This document shows positions 26,641 through 35,562 of a stretch of 64,000 bases of DNA, one piece after another. How positions within the stretch are numbered: position 1 is the first letter of the stretch; each line of letters opens with the position of its first letter. The notes beneath the pieces were generated by a model. It was not told the origin of the DNA. It searched no databases and was given only the letters and a program-made list of their open reading frames with translations. Source of the stretch: Bremerella alba (GTDB lineage Bacteria > Planctomycetota > Planctomycetia > Pirellulales > Pirellulaceae); NCBI RefSeq assembly GCF_013618625.1, contig NZ_JABRWO010000010.1:240723-304722 (forward strand), given 5' to 3'. A program made the position numbers and the translations under genes.

Positions 26641-26793
26641 GGTTGGCCCAGAGATTTATCTCTGGGTCGGCATAGCCGACAAGCGGCTAATGAATGCGGT
26701 CTTAACGAAGTGGGACGATTCTATCTTAGTTTACGTCTATGCATGAGCCGCTTGTGACCTGCGGCCACCCAGAGATAAATCTCTGGGCCAACC
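26641..26793. repeat. Inverted pair of REP-like hairpins between convergent genes
   Basis: Two copies of a hairpin-containing sequence lie in inverted orientation (26641-26697 and 26739-26793). The outer 27 bases match perfectly: the first reads GGTTGGCCCAGAGATTTATC and the second is its reverse complement. Each contains a CCCAGAGAT/ATCTCTGGG hairpin, and next to it an AGCGGCT block. A third, diverged copy is at 44895-44951. The pair with a unique centre resembles a bacterial interspersed mosaic element of two REPs. Location is between two convergent genes. Confidence 0.75.
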
Positions 26794-26863
26794 GTGGACG
26801 TGCATCGGAATTCAATGGGACGGCTCAGACTTCTCAGCCTCGTCGGGGCTTGAGAGATGGCGT

Positions 26864-28084
26864 TTATGCCGCTTTAACACTTGGCCCGGCGATCTTTCTT
26901 TGGGCTAGGTGCGAAAGGATGTATTCTGCGCCGTGGCTCGATGCACCTTGGCCGACGACACGTTGTTTGAGCGTCCGTAGTTGCTCGACCGTCTTTCGGG
27001 TTGTACTCGGTTCTTTCACCCAGGCCGCTATTCGCTTTGCCATGTCGTCGCTGCGATTGGTGTAGGCGAGATATTCGGGGAAGACCACTTCTTCTGCCCC
27101 TGGCGCGTCGGGGTCGTACGTGTAGTAACCGTGGTCGTAGAACAAGTCGTTCCGCGCGAGTAGATTCACCAGTGTGATGTACTTCACCTTACGGAAGTGA
27201 CTTTGCACCCAGTGGGCAAACGGGCTGATCTTGTAGTGCACCACCGAAGGTTTTTCGTGATACAGCAGTTCCAGCGAAACCGATCCACTGCAAGCCAAAC
27301 AGCAAGTCGCACTGTGGATCAGCTCAGGCGTCAGGTCGACGTGGACTTCGGCTTCGACGCCGGATGCCAGGACGTGCTCGAACGCCAGGGCTGCGTGCTT
27401 ATCGCTGAATGCGGCAATCGCAAAGCGAACGTCAGGGACTTCCGCTTTGATCTTCTTCGCGGTCTCTAAAAAGACCGGCAGGTTCGAGCTGACCTCTTGA
27501 CTACGCGAGCCTGGCAACAGCGTTACCAAGGGAGAAGCGTTTTCGTTTTGCTGGCGGACGAAGTCGATATCGAGAACCTGGTTTTCCAGCTCATCGAAGT
27601 AGGGATGTCCGACGTAGGTCGCGTTGCAGTCACGCTCACGATACCACTGCTCCTCAAAGGGAAGCTTGCATAACGCGTGATCGACTAGGCGGCGCATCTT
27701 GCCGACACGCCACTCGGCCCAGGCCCATAGTTGGGGCGTACCATAGTAGAAAACCGGAATGCCATGCGCTTTCGCGCGGCCGGCGATCCACCAATTGAAA
27801 CCAGGGTAGTCGATCAAAACGACTGCGTCTGGCTTGTGTTCGCGAAAGTATCGATTGGCCCGCAACATGAGGCCAATGAATTTGTGCAGGTTTAGCAGCG
27901 CGCGCAGAAACCACATGATGGCCCAACGCGTCAGGTCTTCGTGAAGTTGGCAGCCGGCTTCGGCCATCTTGGGCCCGCCATAGCCAACGCATTGTATGTC
28001 TGGTCGGCGCGACTTGAGGGCACGAATTAAATTCGCACCATGCAGGTCGCCGCTCGGTTCGCCGACGCTGAAAAATATCTCCAT
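26864..28084 (-). CDS. lpxB: Lipid-A-disaccharide synthase
   Basis: A 406-residue GT19 glycosyltransferase that condenses UDP-2,3-diacylglucosamine with lipid X, giving the disaccharide core of lipid A at the inner-membrane surface. The N-terminus IFFSVGEPSGDLHGANL is the family signature; YGTPQLWAWAEWRVGKM and VTLLPGSRSQEV are the other diagnostic blocks, as is CLACSGSVSLELLY near residue 280. I prefer ATG 28084 to TTG 28096 because it leaves the standard MEIFF start. It indicates lipopolysaccharide-type outer membranes in this organism. The neighbouring upstream gene, 17 bases away, is on the same strand and probably co-transcribed. Confidence 0.95.
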   Translation of the reverse strand: MEIFFSVGEPSGDLHGANLIRALKSRRPDIQCVGYGGPKMAEAGCQLHEDLTRWAIMWFLRALLNLHKFIGLMLRANRYFREHKPDAVVLIDYPGFNWWIAGRAKAHGIPVFYYGTPQLWAWAEWRVGKMRRLVDHALCKLPFEEQWYRERDCNATYVGHPYFDELENQVLDIDFVRQQNENASPLVTLLPGSRSQEVSSNLPVFLETAKKIKAEVPDVRFAIAAFSDKHAALAFEHVLASGVEAEVHVDLTPELIHSATCCLACSGSVSLELLYHEKPSVVHYKISPFAHWVQSHFRKVKYITLVNLLARNDLFYDHGYYTYDPDAPGAEEVVFPEYLAYTNRSDDMAKRIAAWVKEPSTTRKTVEQLRTLKQRVVGQGASSHGAEYILSHLAQRKIAGPSVKAA

Positions 28085-28101
28085 CGGTTCCGTCAACCTT
28101 T

Positions 28102-28851
28102 TTAGCCCGCCTTGCGTCGTGATTCGTCTTCGAAGAACGCGACACGCAGATTCGGATGAATATCTGCAGGTCCGTTTGCTTCACTGAAATCGACTTGGGT
28201 CCATCGCTGCTGTAGCCAGCGGTGCCCGGCCCAGTCTTTCCAGGACCAACAATCGGGAAGTGGTGAGGATTCCGTCGGCTGGCCACCGATCGTATGAGAC
28301 GGACAAACAGCGACCCGGTACCCTTGCATGCCAACCAGTAAGGGTAAGCCGCGGCTAAGCCCTTGAATCTGTGGCAAGCGGACCAAGGCTTCACGGCGTG
28401 CTCCCCACACCAACCGAGAAACGTCCCATCGTGTGTTACCTCCAATGTGCCTTGCTAGCCAACCGGGAATGATTCCCGGGCTGGGCGCATGGCGATTGCT
28501 TGCCGAAACAAGCACTAAATCCTGCTGAATCAACTGCTGCAACAATCCGTGAAGCATGCCACACGGAATGCCGGTCTCAGCCGGTAAATGGACGATCAGT
28601 TCTCCTTCAGCTACCTGAGTTCCGCAAAACAGGGCTGAAGAATAAGTCCGCGGCCGATGGATCTCTACGTGCCGAATGCCCTCCCGTTGGTCAAAAACCT
28701 TCGGGGTGTCCTGGCAGTCGGCCGAAAGAGATAGCAGAATCACTTCACTGGTAAGGTCCATGGCGCGCAAAATGTCCGTCATCGTTTCCACCTGCTGACG
28801 GATCGATTCGTTCCAATCGGCGTAAGGAATGAACAGAGACAACTCGCGCAT
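28102..28851 (-). CDS. Degenerate GT2-like glycosyltransferase, probably inactive
   Basis: A 249-residue protein encoded just upstream of lpxB. The first 110 residues follow the GT-A pattern of family 2 glycosyltransferases: ELSLFIPYADWNESIRQQVE, then EVILLSLSADCQD (where donors usually have VDDGSTD), and ALFCGTQVAEGELIVHLPAE in the place of the usual A-Gx-A-GdyivhlDaD. The DxD metal site is therefore not visible. I used ATG 28851 over GTG 28863; both lack a Shine-Dalgarno. It may be a glycosyltransferase relative that has lost activity or a regulator of lipid A synthesis. Function is inferred from the fold only. Confidence 0.6.
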   Translation of the reverse strand: MRELSLFIPYADWNESIRQQVETMTDILRAMDLTSEVILLSLSADCQDTPKVFDQREGIRHVEIHRPRTYSSALFCGTQVAEGELIVHLPAETGIPCGMLHGLLQQLIQQDLVLVSASNRHAPSPGIIPGWLARHIGGNTRWDVSRLVWGARREALVRLPQIQGLSRGLPLLVGMQGYRVAVCPSHTIGGQPTESSPLPDCWSWKDWAGHRWLQQRWTQVDFSEANGPADIHPNLRVAFFEDESRRKAG

Positions 28852-29116
28852 ACAAGGGCTCACAAGGAAGCGAATCCAGGGAATTTATCGGGCGAGAGTA
28901 TGTCAAAACGATCCAATCACCGACAGGCCAGTTTCAAGAGAGAAACCGCAAGTGCTAGCAGTAGCTCCTTGAATTGCCGTAAGTCCTCAAGAAACACCCA
29001 CTTCAAGCGGGCTGGGAAAGATTTCTTTCGGTGATATCATCGAGACGTGTCGATAGTAAAAAGGAGCGAGCACCTTTATTGAAGATCCATTTGCCAGCTC
29101 GCCATGGGGCTCATTG

Positions 29117-29611
29117 ATGAACACTGTATCGCTGATTGCTCAGAACGCCGGCTTCCTGCCTACCCGCGGCTCGATCATGATCGACTTCGTCTTCGTGGCG
29201 ATGTTCGGTATTATTCTAGTGCTGGGAATAAGCATCTATCTGGTGCGCTATCGTCGTCTATATCAGCTGCATAAATGGATCCAAATCATCACCGGCGTGG
29301 TGTTGCTCGTTGCAGTAACGGCCTTCGAGATCGATGTCCGCTTCTTCACCGACTGGGAAGCACTCGCCGAACCATCCAGCTTCGGCTCGGCGACCGTCCA
29401 CGGCCTGCTTTACTTTCACCTGCTGTTCGCCATCCCGACCCCCTTGTTATGGATCTTCGTCATCTGGCATGGCTTAGCGAAGTTCCCCAACCCGGCCCAA
29501 CCAAGCCCCTACAGCCAAACGCATATCTTCTGGGCACGCCTGGCCGCCATGGGCATGCTGCTAACGGCGGTTACCGGGTGGGTGTTCTATTACGCGGCGT
29601 TTGTGGCTTAG
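29117..29611 (+). CDS. DUF420-family membrane protein (second copy)
   Basis: A 164-residue protein with four or five predicted membrane helices, resembling the DUF420 protein at 7156-7605 (LVRYRRLYQLHKWIQIITGV, ATVHGLLYFHLLFAIPTPLLW, a late FWARLAAMGMLLTAVTGW). Conserved histidines lie in the HKW and TVHG positions. The ATG at 29117 is one codon after a TTG at 29114. It stands alone on the plus strand, divergent from the lpxB pair. The two copies share a fold with low identity, so they probably separated early. Possible role: heme or oxidase assembly, by analogy only. Confidence 0.75.
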   Translation: MNTVSLIAQNAGFLPTRGSIMIDFVFVAMFGIILVLGISIYLVRYRRLYQLHKWIQIITGVVLLVAVTAFEIDVRFFTDWEALAEPSSFGSATVHGLLYFHLLFAIPTPLLWIFVIWHGLAKFPNPAQPSPYSQTHIFWARLAAMGMLLTAVTGWVFYYAAFVA

Positions 29612-29624
29612 GCATGAACTGCTG

Positions 29625-29886
29625 CTAGGGGCTGGTCGCGAAGTAGATCCACATCAAGGCACTGATGATGACTGCGCCAATGACCATTTAGAAAATGGCA
29701 ATGATCAGTGCTTCGGCGAAAGTCGTAGCAAGAAATTTCGACAACATGATCGCCATCAAGACCGTATTGGCGGCTAGGGTGAAAACAACCAACATGCAAT
29801 AAGAAGACGTTGCCTACGGGCAGTCGGATTTCGGGCGGCATGGCGGAACCCTGGACGTAGGGGCGATAAAGGGGTAAGCGGCCCAT
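29625..29886 (-). pseudogene. Decayed small membrane protein gene
   Basis: Reading the minus strand from the ATG at 29884-29886 gives about 30 residues ending VGNVFLLH. Then the frame must shift at about 29793 to continue into a strongly hydrophobic chain (VVFTLAANTVLMAIML), broken by an in-frame TAA at 29688-29690, and then MVIGAVIISALMWIYFATSP up to the stop at 29625-29627. One frameshift and one premature stop interrupt an otherwise two-helix membrane protein. No family was recognised. Hydrophobic frames can also arise by chance, so this is a moderate call. Confidence 0.5.
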
Positions 29887-30055
29887 TTTAAAAGCGTGAA
29901 ATGGACCAGGAAATGATAAGGTAAATTTCCTGTCCTACATTTGTAGGAAATTAAGATACCGCTTTGATCTCGTTGATGATTCGCTTGCTCGCTGCAAGGC
30001 ACTTACAATAAGGCTCTCTCTTCCATCGAGCGTAATTCTAAATCGAGAGCCCTTC

Positions 30056-31510
30056 ATGAAGACTGCACTTCTGACCGTCCTCTTTACGTTACTGACCAGC
30101 AATCTCTTCGCCGCGGATCGTCCCAATATCTTGCTCTTCACCGCCGACGATTTGCACGCCGGTTCGCTCGGCGTGTACGGCGGTAAGCCGGGCGGCCTCA
30201 CTCCGAATCTCGATGCCTTCGCGGCCGAGAGCTTGCAGTTCAACAAGGCGCATGTGAACGTCGCCATCTGTGCCCCGTGCCGAGCGATCATCGCCACCGG
30301 TCGGTATAGCCATCGCTCTGGTGCGATGGGCTTCATGCCGGCACGCGAAGACGTACCCGATATCGTCAACACGCTTCAGGCTGCCGGCTATCAGGCTGGG
30401 ATCCTTGGCAAGGTGCCTCATTCGACACCGAAGAAGTCGATGAAGTGGGACTACAGCTTCGATCAAAGCAGCCTGGGAAATGGCCGCAATCCGCAGCGTT
30501 ACTACGAACGTACCAAGACCTTCTTGAAACAATGCCAAGACGCCGGCAAGCCGTTCTATTTGATGGTCAACTCGCACGATCCGCATCGTCCTTATTGCAA
30601 TCCGGCGAAGCTCACCAAAGGGGCCGCAATGCCCTCGAAGGTCTACACCGCCGAAGACGTCGAAGTGCCAGGCTTCTTGCCTGACTTGCCAGGCGTTCGC
30701 GCGGAACTGGCGACCTACATGAACTCGACCCGGCGGCTCGACGATACGTTCGGCAAAGTTATGCAGGCCTTGATTGAATCAGGCGATGTCGACAACACGC
30801 TGGTATTGTTCATCACCGATAACGGCATCGCCGTTCCCTTTGCCAAGTGCAATGCCTGGTTCCATAGTACGCGTAGCCCGCTGCTGGTGCGCTGGCCCGG
30901 TCACATCCAGCCAGGCACCGTCGACAATCAGCACTTTGTGTCGGTGGTCGACTTCTTTCCGACCTTCATCGAGGCGGCCGATGTCGTAGGGCCAGAGGGG
31001 CTCGACGGGCGTTCTTTTCTGCCACTGCTTAAAGAGGGAAAGCAAAAAGGACGCGAATATGTCTTTACACAAATCGACTCGAAAGCAGGCGGAGCCGCCG
31101 TGCCGATGCGATGCGTGCAGAACGCGAATTACGGCTACATCTACAATCCATTTAGCGACGGCGAGTACTGGTATCGCAACAACAATGAAGGCCAGACGAT
31201 GGCCGCCATGAACCGCGCCGCTAAGAACGACCCAGCGATTCAGGCCCGCGTCGACCTCTTTCGCTATCGCGCGCCGGAAGAGTTTTATGATTTGAAGAAA
31301 GACCCCAACTGTTTGCATAACCTGATCGACAATTCCGACTACGCCGATAAGATCAAAGAACTTCAAGAGCAACTGGTTGCTCACATGAAAGCGACCGAAG
31401 ACCCGATGCTGGCCGCGTTCGCCAGTCGTGATGATCGTACGAAGGTGGATGAAGTGCTGACTGCGACGTACGGCAACTGGAAAGCAAAAGGAAAGAATAG
31501 AAAAAAGTAG
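30056..31510 (+). CDS. Secreted sulfatase (type I, Cys-type)
   Basis: A 484-residue sulfatase that hydrolyses sulfate esters, in planctomycetes usually from algal polysaccharides. It has a signal peptide (LLTVLFTLLTSNLFAA) and the metal-site start NILLFTADDLHAGSLGVYG. The active-site motif C-x-P-x-R is C72-A-P-C-R76, with the following ATGRY block; the cysteine is to be converted to formylglycine by a separate enzyme not in this window. Metal-binding FITDNG and the substrate-side DPHRPYC and HSTRSPLLVRWPGH blocks follow. The start ATG 30056 has no strong Shine-Dalgarno. The next gene begins 7 bases later. Confidence 0.95.
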   Translation: MKTALLTVLFTLLTSNLFAADRPNILLFTADDLHAGSLGVYGGKPGGLTPNLDAFAAESLQFNKAHVNVAICAPCRAIIATGRYSHRSGAMGFMPAREDVPDIVNTLQAAGYQAGILGKVPHSTPKKSMKWDYSFDQSSLGNGRNPQRYYERTKTFLKQCQDAGKPFYLMVNSHDPHRPYCNPAKLTKGAAMPSKVYTAEDVEVPGFLPDLPGVRAELATYMNSTRRLDDTFGKVMQALIESGDVDNTLVLFITDNGIAVPFAKCNAWFHSTRSPLLVRWPGHIQPGTVDNQHFVSVVDFFPTFIEAADVVGPEGLDGRSFLPLLKEGKQKGREYVFTQIDSKAGGAAVPMRCVQNANYGYIYNPFSDGEYWYRNNNEGQTMAAMNRAAKNDPAIQARVDLFRYRAPEEFYDLKKDPNCLHNLIDNSDYADKIKELQEQLVAHMKATEDPMLAAFASRDDRTKVDEVLTATYGNWKAKGKNRKK

Positions 31511-31516
31511 GATTCG

Positions 31517-32443
31517 ATGAAAATCACTATCGTCGGCACCGGTCGTGTCGGAGCGGCCATCGCATTTGCCGCAACGATCAATCCCATGGCCAGCGAACTG
31601 CTGCTGCTTAATCGCTCGCGTGACACGGCCGAGGGAGAGGCGATCGATCTTTCGCATGCCACGGCCACGCAAAATAGCAGCATGCAGATTCGAGCCGGGG
31701 ACGTTTCCGATTCGACCAACTCCGACGTGATCATCTTCACCGCGTCGGTTCCCTACGGCGACCCCAATCGCAAGCGGTCAGAGCTGGCCAGCGATAACCT
31801 GGCGATTCTTAAGCAGTGGATTCCACCCCTGGCCGAGGCCAGCCCCAATGCGATCATCATCATGGTCAGTAACCCGGTCGATGCGATGACCTACGCGGCG
31901 CTCAAGCTCTCCGGCTTTCCGCCGCATCGCGTCTTAGGGACCGGAACGCTGTTGGATAGCGTGCGTTACCGCGCGATGCTTTCGACCGAACTGGAAATTC
32001 ACTCCGACGACATCAGGGCCTATATCCTGGGTGAACATGGAGATACGCAATTCGCGGCGCACTCGTTGTCGATGACCGGAGGCGAACGCTTCTACGCCAG
32101 CGATATGTCGCGCCGGTTGTTCGAGAAGACCGTGAAGATTGGCTACGAAGTCTCGCGACTCAAAGGGCATACCAGCTATGGTATCGCGTTGGGGACGATG
32201 ATGATTCTAGACAGTATCGTCTACGACCTTCGTCACACGATGCCGGTAAGCGTGCTGATCGAAGATAGCTTTGGCGTGAACGATGTCTGCTTGAGCCTGC
32301 CGGCGGTCATTGGTCGGCAAGGGGTAACGCGTGTTCTAACGCCGCCCCTATCTGAAGACGAGCAGGCCGCGCTGCGGCGTAGCGCCGATGCGGTCGGCAA
32401 GTGCATCCGCAGCATGGGCACGATTACGGAAGATCAAAGATAA
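31517..32443 (+). CDS. Lactate/malate dehydrogenase family protein with an atypical specificity loop
   Basis: A 308-residue NAD-dependent 2-hydroxyacid dehydrogenase. The nucleotide fold opens with ITIVGTGRVGAA; the catalytic Arg and Asn lie in MVSNPVDAMTY and DRVR-like segments (GTLLDSVRYR), and the proton-relay histidine is in LGEHGDTQF. The position that separates lactate (Gln) from malate (Arg) dehydrogenases follows VP and is Tyr here (TASVPYGDPNRKRSEL). The substrate therefore cannot be assigned. It starts 7 bases after the sulfatase stop and its last 20 bases overlap the convergent porin gene. Confidence 0.85.
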   Translation: MKITIVGTGRVGAAIAFAATINPMASELLLLNRSRDTAEGEAIDLSHATATQNSSMQIRAGDVSDSTNSDVIIFTASVPYGDPNRKRSELASDNLAILKQWIPPLAEASPNAIIIMVSNPVDAMTYAALKLSGFPPHRVLGTGTLLDSVRYRAMLSTELEIHSDDIRAYILGEHGDTQFAAHSLSMTGGERFYASDMSRRLFEKTVKIGYEVSRLKGHTSYGIALGTMMILDSIVYDLRHTMPVSVLIEDSFGVNDVCLSLPAVIGRQGVTRVLTPPLSEDEQAALRRSADAVGKCIRSMGTITEDQR

Positions 32444-33908
32444 ACGACGTCTGCACGCGATTGGCGGCCCCGACGTCGCCGTCGATGTTTTCGCGTATAC
32501 CGTACAAATATTCGGTACCGACCCGAAAGCGATCGGTTGGTTGCCAGATCAAGTTGATGGCCAGATAAGTCGTTTGATGGACGTCGTCGGCCGCTTGCCC
32601 TGGGAGGTTATCCAGGGTGTTTTCAGCATACGTGAAGTTGGAACTCCAGCGATCATTCCAATCGTGAGTGACCCCCACCATCCAGCCGAGCATGCCCAGT
32701 AGGTCGCTGCTAGTCGCAGAAACTGGGGCCGCGTCGGGAAGTCCACGGTAACTGCCGATACCTTCACCGAAGACAATCTGAGAGTAAGCTTTCGTACGGG
32801 GCTGCACGAGCATGACCCCGGTGAAGTTGAAGCCCCAGGCATAGCGAGTCAGCACCTCTTGCCCATCAGGTTGAAAGCCGCCGATACGATGCAGCGAGGC
32901 GACCTGGAATTGCCCCCATTCTTTGTCCAGTCGCAGGTGCCCGATAAAGTCTGGGGAAGGGGATCGCGACTCGCCGGTAACTCCGATCGGAGCTTCGACA
33001 ATGAATCGTGTATCTTCGACGGCTACCGCCATTTTGACATCTTCCCAGAAGAACGGTGTCGTCAACCGGGCCTGAGCCTGGCGGCGATTTACCGCAGACA
33101 CCGACCCTTCAAAGTCGAGTGTCGCCGGAGCTGCCGAAACATCAGTGAACGTGGTGAACGTTCGCCCGACTAGCAAGTGGCCAGACTCTCCGTAAGCGTG
33201 ACGTAGGCGAAACTGATCGTCGTCGCTGAAAAAGTCACCTTCCACATAAATGCGGACGGGGTTGTCATTTATGGCCAGCCAGCGCGTGTCAAAACTCATG
33301 CGAGTCTGTCGGGCATGAAATCTGGAGTTCGTTCGCGGCGGGGCTCCGACCGGGATCGAGGTGGTCACGAACGAGTCAGTCGAGTCGATCGGATTGAAGT
33401 CGTAGATGAAGTCGGCTTTCACGTACCCGCCGATTTTCATGGCGACATTGTCACCGTATAGGATGAGCCCCTCATCGAAGGAAGGCGCCGAGTAAAAGTC
33501 GAAACCAATGTTGAGCCGGCTCGACTCACTCATGAATGATTGGCCGGTGAAGTTTTGCAGGATAGGATCTACCGTCTCCGGCAGCGGCGATGCCGTCGAA
33601 TTAGGCAATATCATCGGAGGGTCCGGAGGCGTCAGTGCAGCTGGCTGCAAGTTGGCTGCGACCGGCGTAACTACCGGCTGAAAGTGCGAGGCCAGTCTGA
33701 CTCCCCTGGACTGCGACCGCGCAGCAAGAGGGGAAGGGGAGGGCTGACCGAAGTTCGCGGTGACGTTGGGATAGGCCTCGTCCGCATCGCGAAACCAGTC
33801 GTCGCCATTGGTAGCGGAACCTAATAATCCGAGTAGCAATAACACTAGGGTGAAACCTAAGCGACAGGCTCGGCTAAGGGAATCAAGCGTGTTTCGGTTG
33901 CCAGTCAT
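32424..33908 (-). CDS. Outer-membrane porin-like beta-barrel (DcaP family-like)
   Basis: A 494-residue protein with a signal peptide (RLGFTLVLLLLGLLGSAT). After a disordered segment (about 60-110) comes a barrel with alternating aromatic-rich strands such as KIGGYVKADFIYDFNPIDST, RFHARQTRMSFDTRW, FFWEDVKMAVAVEDTRFIVE and RFRVGTEYLYGIRENIDGDV. The early RTNSRFHARQTRM block is diagnostic of the DcaP/OprP-like diffusion porins. The last residue is proline after FIFDL, slightly unlike the usual terminal F. Three-prime ends overlap with the dehydrogenase by 20 bases. The substrate is unknown. Confidence 0.82.
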   Translation of the reverse strand: MTGNRNTLDSLSRACRLGFTLVLLLLGLLGSATNGDDWFRDADEAYPNVTANFGQPSPSPLAARSQSRGVRLASHFQPVVTPVAANLQPAALTPPDPPMILPNSTASPLPETVDPILQNFTGQSFMSESSRLNIGFDFYSAPSFDEGLILYGDNVAMKIGGYVKADFIYDFNPIDSTDSFVTTSIPVGAPPRTNSRFHARQTRMSFDTRWLAINDNPVRIYVEGDFFSDDDQFRLRHAYGESGHLLVGRTFTTFTDVSAAPATLDFEGSVSAVNRRQAQARLTTPFFWEDVKMAVAVEDTRFIVEAPIGVTGESRSPSPDFIGHLRLDKEWGQFQVASLHRIGGFQPDGQEVLTRYAWGFNFTGVMLVQPRTKAYSQIVFGEGIGSYRGLPDAAPVSATSSDLLGMLGWMVGVTHDWNDRWSSNFTYAENTLDNLPGQAADDVHQTTYLAINLIWQPTDRFRVGTEYLYGIRENIDGDVGAANRVQTSFIFDLP

Positions 33909-34186
33909 TCAATAGGGAGTCCATGCCACAGCCGCGATTGCCGTTCCTGGCGGTAGCGGTACATTCAATGCCAGCACCGTGGTAAATATGGGTGGAGAAA
34001 CGTTATCAAGGGTATCGCTACCGAGTAGTGGGAATCTTTAACGTCTTTAACGATTAGGATGATTCAGCGTCACATTGCGCATCAAAGGTGAGCAGGAGTA
34101 GGCCTGCTAGCGATCTGCAGTTATTGATAGCTACCGATTGCGGTTGTCATTAGGATGCTTTACGCAACTTTCCCCTAGGTGCCCAG

Positions 34187-34804
34187 ATGCTGACACGATA
34201 CCTCGTTACCTTGATAGCCGTTGCCGCGATAATAACCGTAGCCCGCACGTCCGCAGGCGAAGGTCCGCAGACGCCTGCCGAGCTAGATGCTCCTTTACCG
34301 GAGGGCTGGCCCGATCCAACAAGTCCTGGCGAAATCGCCGTAAAAAAGTATCCCGCGTACCGCAGTGCCGTCGCGAAAAGTGGCATGAAGATGGATCGGG
34401 CCGACGGCGTGCTCTTTTGGCAGTTGTTCGCCCACATTCAAGCCAACGAGATTGCCATGACGGCACCGGTAGTCAACACCTACACCAAGTCAGACGATCG
34501 CCCTCAAGTGGAAATGGAATTCCTGTATCGCACCACTCAACAAGGTCAGGCCGGAAGCGGTCTCGGACAGGTCAATGTTAACGATCATCCGCAACAAACC
34601 TTCGTCACCCTGGCCGTGCAAGGAAAGATGAACGCTCAGGTGTACCAGGATTCACTCACACAATTAGAAGGCTGGTTACAGAAAAACCCCGAATGGAGGC
34701 CGAGTGGAGATCCTCGCCGCTTGGGGTATCATGGTCCGATGACACCAGCAACGAAACGACTATGGGAGGTGCAAATCCCTGTCGAAGCGGCTAAGCAAGA
34801 TTAA
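34187..34804 (+). CDS. SOUL-family heme-binding protein, exported
   Basis: A 205-residue protein with a signal peptide (YLVTLIAVAAIITVARTSAG). The SOUL/HEBP fold appears in IAVKKYPAYRSAVAKSG, FAHIQANEIAMTAPVVNTYT and the C-terminal GYHGPMTPATKRLWEVQIPV block. SOUL proteins bind heme or related tetrapyrroles in vertebrates and plants, and their bacterial counterparts are little studied. It lies alone, divergent from the porin and convergent to the cupin gene. Start ATG 34187 has no clear Shine-Dalgarno. Confidence 0.88.
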   Translation: MLTRYLVTLIAVAAIITVARTSAGEGPQTPAELDAPLPEGWPDPTSPGEIAVKKYPAYRSAVAKSGMKMDRADGVLFWQLFAHIQANEIAMTAPVVNTYTKSDDRPQVEMEFLYRTTQQGQAGSGLGQVNVNDHPQQTFVTLAVQGKMNAQVYQDSLTQLEGWLQKNPEWRPSGDPRRLGYHGPMTPATKRLWEVQIPVEAAKQD

Positions 34805-34832
34805 GTCATTATTGTGCGTGGTGGTGCGCGTG

Positions 34833-35270
34833 TTAGTCGAGTTCACGCGTAACCTTTTCGCCCTGAACGCCGGCGTAGAAGACGATGATCTCGGCATCGT
34901 CCTTGCCGTTGTTCGCTCCCCAGTGCGGTTTCTCGACCACCTCGATTAGCGAGTCCCCGGCCTTGAGTCGTTTGGTCTGACCGTTCTCCATGTGCACGTC
35001 GAGTTCTCCTCGTAGCAGAACCCCGGCATTAATCACCGTGTGCAAGTGCAGCGGCGTTTTCTCGCCGGCCGGGATGACAATCCGCAGTATCGTGATCTCG
35101 GGCTGTCCTTTCGGATAAGCTGGTAGCGGCTTGCCATCCCATGCATCGATCGATTTGGCGAGAACGGTGACCTTAAGCGGGCCGACTGGATCGTGAGCCC
35201 ACACGATACCTAGCCCGCCGATTGCCATCAGCCCCAACGCGAACAGTAAGAATCTTGTGTATCGAACCAT
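34833..35270 (-). CDS. Cupin-domain protein, exported
   Basis: A 145-residue single-domain cupin with an N-terminal hydrophobic helix (RFLLFALGLMAIGGLGIVWA) that should export or anchor it. Cupin motif 1 is TPLHLHTVINAGVLLRGELDV, with two histidines (HLH) and no later Glu seen, and motif 2 lies near KPHWGANNG. The fold binds a metal and often a small molecule. The function is otherwise unknown. The gene is convergent to the SOUL gene, with 28 bases between them. Confidence 0.85.
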   Translation of the reverse strand: MVRYTRFLLFALGLMAIGGLGIVWAHDPVGPLKVTVLAKSIDAWDGKPLPAYPKGQPEITILRIVIPAGEKTPLHLHTVINAGVLLRGELDVHMENGQTKRLKAGDSLIEVVEKPHWGANNGKDDAEIIVFYAGVQGEKVTRELD

Positions 35271-35562
35271 GAGAACCCTTTGGCCTAGGCGATGCTAATT
35301 GTTGCGACCGTAAGTAGTCACCTTAGTAGCTTAGCACGATCCACCGTTCTGGTTGGTAAGCGGTCATTTTCTTCCGATCTCGTAGCGGCGGCGTTGAATC
35401 GAATTCTTATATCAAAGCGTGGGATCTGGGCTTAAGTTGTTTAACTACAGCGTCTTGGGGCAATCATGACTCCCGCGATGGACGCCAGCGGAATGGGAGA
35501 ACGGGCATGTCTTTTGCAATGTGATTCGAGCATTCATGATCTCAAACATAAAGGCTCGCTAG

